Source: Dwaynesavagella gallinarum (GTDB lineage: Bacteria; Bacillota; Clostridia; Clostridiales; Clostridiaceae). Taken from it: DNA of 7,868 bases. The stretch spans positions 1 to 7,868 of the forward strand of contig DWVN01000077.1 of the NCBI GenBank assembly GCA_019120235.1. The letters are read 5' to 3'. This document shows, one piece after another, positions 4,977-7,868 of this stretch. How positions within the stretch are numbered: position 1 is the stretch's first letter; each line of letters begins with the position of its first letter. The notes under the pieces were generated by a model. It made no database searches and was not told the DNA's origin. It saw nothing but the letters and a program-made list of their open reading frames with translations. The translations under genes and the position numbers were made by a program.

Positions 4977-6863
4977 ATGTATAAAAAATTATCAAAAGTA
5001 TTTGTTTCTACTATTTCAGTTTTTTCATTAGGATTAATGACAATTCCTGTTTGTGCTATTGAAAATGTAGTTGATAAAGTTTCAAGTGCAGAAAATTTTG
5101 AAAATTTAATAGATAAAGTTATAGTAACAAATGAACAAGAATTAATAGATGCTTTGAAGAATGAAACTGTTAAGGAAATTGTTGTTGAAGGAAATATAAC
5201 GATAGTTAAAAATATTGATTTAACAAATTTATCTAGAGATGTAAAAATAATTGTTGGTTCACCAGATGTTTTAGATTCTTCTTTGGTTGTTATACAAGGT
5301 ACAAAAATAAATGGAGCAGGAAAATTAACAATAATAAAAAATAATGATAAAAATAAAACGATGATAGATTTTAGAAAAGTTATGAGTTCAGGAGAACCAT
5401 CACAAACTATTTTTCAAGGAATGACTATTTCAGGAAATAGTAGTGAAATAATAATTAACAATACTATAGATAATTTACTTTTAAAAAATATTACAATTCA
5501 AAATTTAACTTTATTTGCAAATGAAAAGACAGATAAGCAAGTTTTGCAGAAAGTCAATTTTATAAATTCTTCGATTAATTCAAATCAAAATAAATCCCCA
5601 CAGATTATAAAAGAGAGTGTAAAAACAAGTTCAACTTCAATTTTTTTCGATGGAATTGTTGATTCAAATACTTCTAAAGAAAATTTAAGTGTTGTTGCAG
5701 TAGATAAATCAGGTAAAATTATTGAATCTAAAAATGTTAATATTGATCACGCTGGAAATGTACAATCTGTAATTGAAAATTTAAAAGAAGGAACGAATTA
5801 TGATTTATATCTTGTCAAATTTGAAGGTGAAGGGGAAAATAAAAATGCCTTTTTGTCTTCGCCACTTAATGTTTCAACTCTTAATTTTAAATCTTCAGTA
5901 GAATCTGAGAAAGCAACTAGTGTTCAAATAAGAATTTCTGAAAATAAGCTTGAGGATAAATATTATCCATTATATTTAATTTTAAGGCTTGGAGGAGTTG
6001 AATTTAAAAAAGTTCAGATTCCTAGACAAACAACTTCAGGAGATTTAATTTTAAATATTACAGGTTTAAAAGAAGATTTGGATTATACTTATGAAATCGT
6101 AAGTTATTTAGATGGAACAAATCCATCAATAATAGATAAAGGTAAATTTAAAACTTTAAAGAATTCTTTGATTATTGGTGAAAATAATAATTCTAGTTCT
6201 TCAGTTTTAAATTTCACTATTTCACAAGATGGTATTCAAAAATCTAATATTGAAGATACAAGTGTAAAAGTTTATTTAAATGAAAATATACAAAATTATG
6301 CAAAGAATGGGAAAAATTTCAAAACAAATTTAGAAGGTGTTAGTGTTAAATTTGTTGATGGAAAATTTTTGGTAGATAATCTTATACCGGGAAAAGATTA
6401 TAGTAGTTTGAAGATTTATTTTGAAATTCAAAATGGAAGAAAAGTTGTTGTAAGTATACCAAAGTTCACTACTCTTGAAGAAACAACTGATTTAAATGAA
6501 TTTATAAAAGATGTTTATTTTAATGCTCTCAATAGAAATCCAGATGAAGTAGGGTTTTGGTATTGGGTAGACAAGCTTTCTTCTAAAGAAATAAGTGTTG
6601 ATAAATTCGTAAAAAACCTTTTAAATGAAAATGAGTTTATTAGAATCAGACCTACAACTAAAAGCAAAATAGAAGGACTTTATAAGGTGATTGTAAATAG
6701 AACATCGGATAAAGAAGGTTTAGAATTTTGGGTGAGTATGTATGAATCTTTGCTTAAAAATGGATATTCTGAGGAATTTGCTGTTAAAATAGTTGCGGAT
6801 AGAATGATTAATGAAGATGAGTTTAAAAACCTTGTTAAAAATTTGAAGGTTATAACTAATTAA
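4977..6863 (+). CDS. Exported multidomain protein with Fn3-like modules and C-terminal DUF4214 (second of three)
   Basis: This 628-residue protein is a full-length paralogue of its upstream neighbour, with the same domain order and nearly the same length. The signal peptide is residues 1-27 (MYKKLSKVF, cleavage after VCA). Residues 48-205 correspond to the beta-rich N-domain: NEQELIDAL matches TEQQIINHI, and VEGNITIVKNI matches VTGEVVLTKNI. Fn3-like modules follow at about 215-302 and 303-394, then a short Asn/Ser linker (402-409) in place of the Gly hinge, and the third module (410-499, with FKTNLEGVSVKF and LIPGKDY). DUF4214 spans 505-625, with NRNPDEVGFWYW (519-530) and NRTSDKEGLEFW (574-585). 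Conservation is strongest in the last 180 residues, while the DNA differs widely at synonymous sites, so the duplication is not recent. The protein is richer in Lys, Asn and Ile, with AT-rich codons. No wall-anchor motif is seen. It has its own promoter and terminator. Confidence 0.9.
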   Translation: MYKKLSKVFVSTISVFSLGLMTIPVCAIENVVDKVSSAENFENLIDKVIVTNEQELIDALKNETVKEIVVEGNITIVKNIDLTNLSRDVKIIVGSPDVLDSSLVVIQGTKINGAGKLTIIKNNDKNKTMIDFRKVMSSGEPSQTIFQGMTISGNSSEIIINNTIDNLLLKNITIQNLTLFANEKTDKQVLQKVNFINSSINSNQNKSPQIIKESVKTSSTSIFFDGIVDSNTSKENLSVVAVDKSGKIIESKNVNIDHAGNVQSVIENLKEGTNYDLYLVKFEGEGENKNAFLSSPLNVSTLNFKSSVESEKATSVQIRISENKLEDKYYPLYLILRLGGVEFKKVQIPRQTTSGDLILNITGLKEDLDYTYEIVSYLDGTNPSIIDKGKFKTLKNSLIIGENNNSSSSVLNFTISQDGIQKSNIEDTSVKVYLNENIQNYAKNGKNFKTNLEGVSVKFVDGKFLVDNLIPGKDYSSLKIYFEIQNGRKVVVSIPKFTTLEETTDLNEFIKDVYFNALNRNPDEVGFWYWVDKLSSKEISVDKFVKNLLNENEFIRIRPTTKSKIEGLYKVIVNRTSDKEGLEFWVSMYESLLKNGYSEEFAVKIVADRMINEDEFKNLVKNLKVITN

Positions 6864-6890
6864 GTTTACCTATTTTGGTAAACTTTTTTA
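6862..6890 (+). terminator. Intrinsic terminator after the second DUF4214 gene, overlapping its stop codon
   Basis: AAGTTTACC (6862-6870) pairs perfectly with GGTAAACTT (6877-6885) around TATTTT, with T at 6884-6889. The stem begins inside the TAA stop (6861-6863). Its GTTTACC/GGTAAAC core is shared with the terminator after the first gene. Confidence 0.88.
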
Positions 6891-6903
6891 TTTCAAAAAG
6901 TGT

Positions 6904-6931
6904 TTGTATTTATATAAATTTATTCTAAAAT
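6904..6931 (+). promoter_or_regulatory. Predicted promoter of the third DUF4214-family gene
   Basis: TTGTAT (6904-6909), a 16-base spacer and TAAAAT (6926-6931) lie right after the terminator. It keeps the -10 of the second gene's promoter but lacks the TTGCAA -35 and the tandem repeat. The leader is about 38 bases, ending in AAGGAG (6960-6965), ten bases before the ATG. Confidence 0.5.
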
Positions 6932-6975
6932 TATTACGATATTTAAAATGAGTACGAAAAAGGAGTTGAATACTG

Positions 6976-7868
6976 ATGGATGCAAGAAAAAATATTTATT
7001 TTTACATTGTTTTTTTATTTATGCTGTGTAGTTTTTACATATGTAACGGCTTTTCTGTTAATGCTCAGGTCCCACAAGAGATTAATATAGAGTATTTAAA
7101 GAATAAAGAAAATGAATATGTTGATTATTTATTTACAACAAAAGAAGTAAGTTTATCAAAAATTACAGATTCTTCTATAACTATTACTTCTGAAAATTTT
7201 AATAAAGATTTTTTGAAAAATGCTAAGAGTTTAAAAAATGCGTTTAGATATGATGTGAATTATGAAAATGGAGAATTAACTGTTTCTGGACTTATCCCAG
7301 ATTTTTTATACAATTCTTTGTATATTGAAGCTGAATCATTTAATAATGAAAAATATATTTTGGAAATCAAGAATTTTAAAACTGCAAAATCACAGGATTT
7401 AATAAAACAATTTGTTACCCAAACTTTACAATATACAATTAAAAAATCAATACGTCCTATTGATTTTTATATGTGGGAGCATAAAATTTTGACGAAAGAG
7501 GTAACACCAGAAGAATTTATTTTTAGAGTTTTACAGCATCCAAAAATTTTGTACAATACGGATACTCCCGAAAAATTTATAGAGAAAGCTTATTCTGCAA
7601 TATTTTTAGATCATATAAATAGAGACGAATTAATTAACTGGTTAAATAAATTTAATGAATATAAACAAAAATATTTTATGAAAGATGATGAAGTATGGAC
7701 GTTGATCATTGAAGAAATGATTCAATCAGAAGATTTTAAAAATAGAATTGAGCTTTTAAATATTGATGAATTAGAAGTTCCTTTAAGTACTCGTTATTCA
7801 GAAGTTTATGAAAATTCAAAATTTGATTATAAAATTGATAATGAAATTAAAAATTTATATGTTATGGA
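6976..7868 (+). CDS. Exported protein with divergent DUF4214-like domain, truncated by the window end (third of three)
   Basis: The frame stays open from the ATG at 6976 to the last base, giving 297 codons with no stop. Residues 1-30 are a signal peptide (MDARKNIYF, hydrophobic core, cleavage after VNA). The large N-terminal domain and the two Fn3-like modules of the neighbours are missing. Residues about 58-137 match their last beta module (NGELTVSGLIP beside NGKVEFTGLVP; IKNFKTA beside VASFKTK). Residues 140-262 match DUF4214: DLIKQFV, TPEEFIFRVL, and a near-identical end, EEMIQSEDFKNRI beside DEMVNEQEFKNRV. The usual R-x-x-D-x-x-G-x-x-Y-W signatures have eroded to SIRPIDFYMW (158-167) and INRDELINW (214-222). 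Unlike both neighbours, the protein continues past this domain (263-297 and beyond). It may have a different fold-back or partner role; this is inference. Confidence 0.85.
   Translation, partial: MDARKNIYFYIVFLFMLCSFYICNGFSVNAQVPQEINIEYLKNKENEYVDYLFTTKEVSLSKITDSSITITSENFNKDFLKNAKSLKNAFRYDVNYENGELTVSGLIPDFLYNSLYIEAESFNNEKYILEIKNFKTAKSQDLIKQFVTQTLQYTIKKSIRPIDFYMWEHKILTKEVTPEEFIFRVLQHPKILYNTDTPEKFIEKAYSAIFLDHINRDELINWLNKFNEYKQKYFMKDDEVWTLIIEEMIQSEDFKNRIELLNIDELEVPLSTRYSEVYENSKFDYKIDNEIKNLYVM

Overview
This is an AT-rich window (under about 30% G+C by eye) with strong AGGAG-type ribosome binding sites, sigma-A-like promoters and Gram-positive-style signal peptides. It fits a low-G+C Firmicute. 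Tandem secreted DUF4214 proteins in such AT-rich DNA suggest an anaerobic coccus of the Parvimonas/Peptoniphilus kind, but the genus is an inference and not proven by the sequence.

Left part (1-1484, minus strand): three consecutive genes for small secreted proteins of one unrecognised family. Read in transcription order they are a pseudogene with two in-frame stops (1484-1098), an intact 280-residue Ser/Asn/Lys-rich protein with a helical C-terminus (1042-200), and the first 42 codons of a third member that leaves the window (126-1). A good minus-strand promoter and a 13-bp perfect inverted repeat lie just ahead of the pseudogene. No terminator is visible between the genes, so this looks like one operon led by a dead gene.

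Middle (1600-2668, plus strand): a single, self-contained D-2-hydroxyacid dehydrogenase gene with its own promoter and a strong intrinsic terminator. It has no obvious link to its secreted-protein neighbours.

Right part (2670-7868, plus strand): a tandem array of three paralogous exported proteins, each with its own promoter. The first two (631 and 628 residues) share the whole architecture: signal peptide, beta-rich N-terminal domain, Fn3-like beta modules, then a two-repeat DUF4214 domain at the extreme C-terminus. Each is closed by a very similar terminator hairpin. The third (from 6976, running off the window) keeps only the last beta module and a strongly diverged DUF4214 domain, then continues beyond it. 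The array looks like repeated duplication of a complete transcription unit followed by divergence of expression and of the C-terminal domain. The proteins are probably surface or secreted; no experimental role can be read from the sequence.
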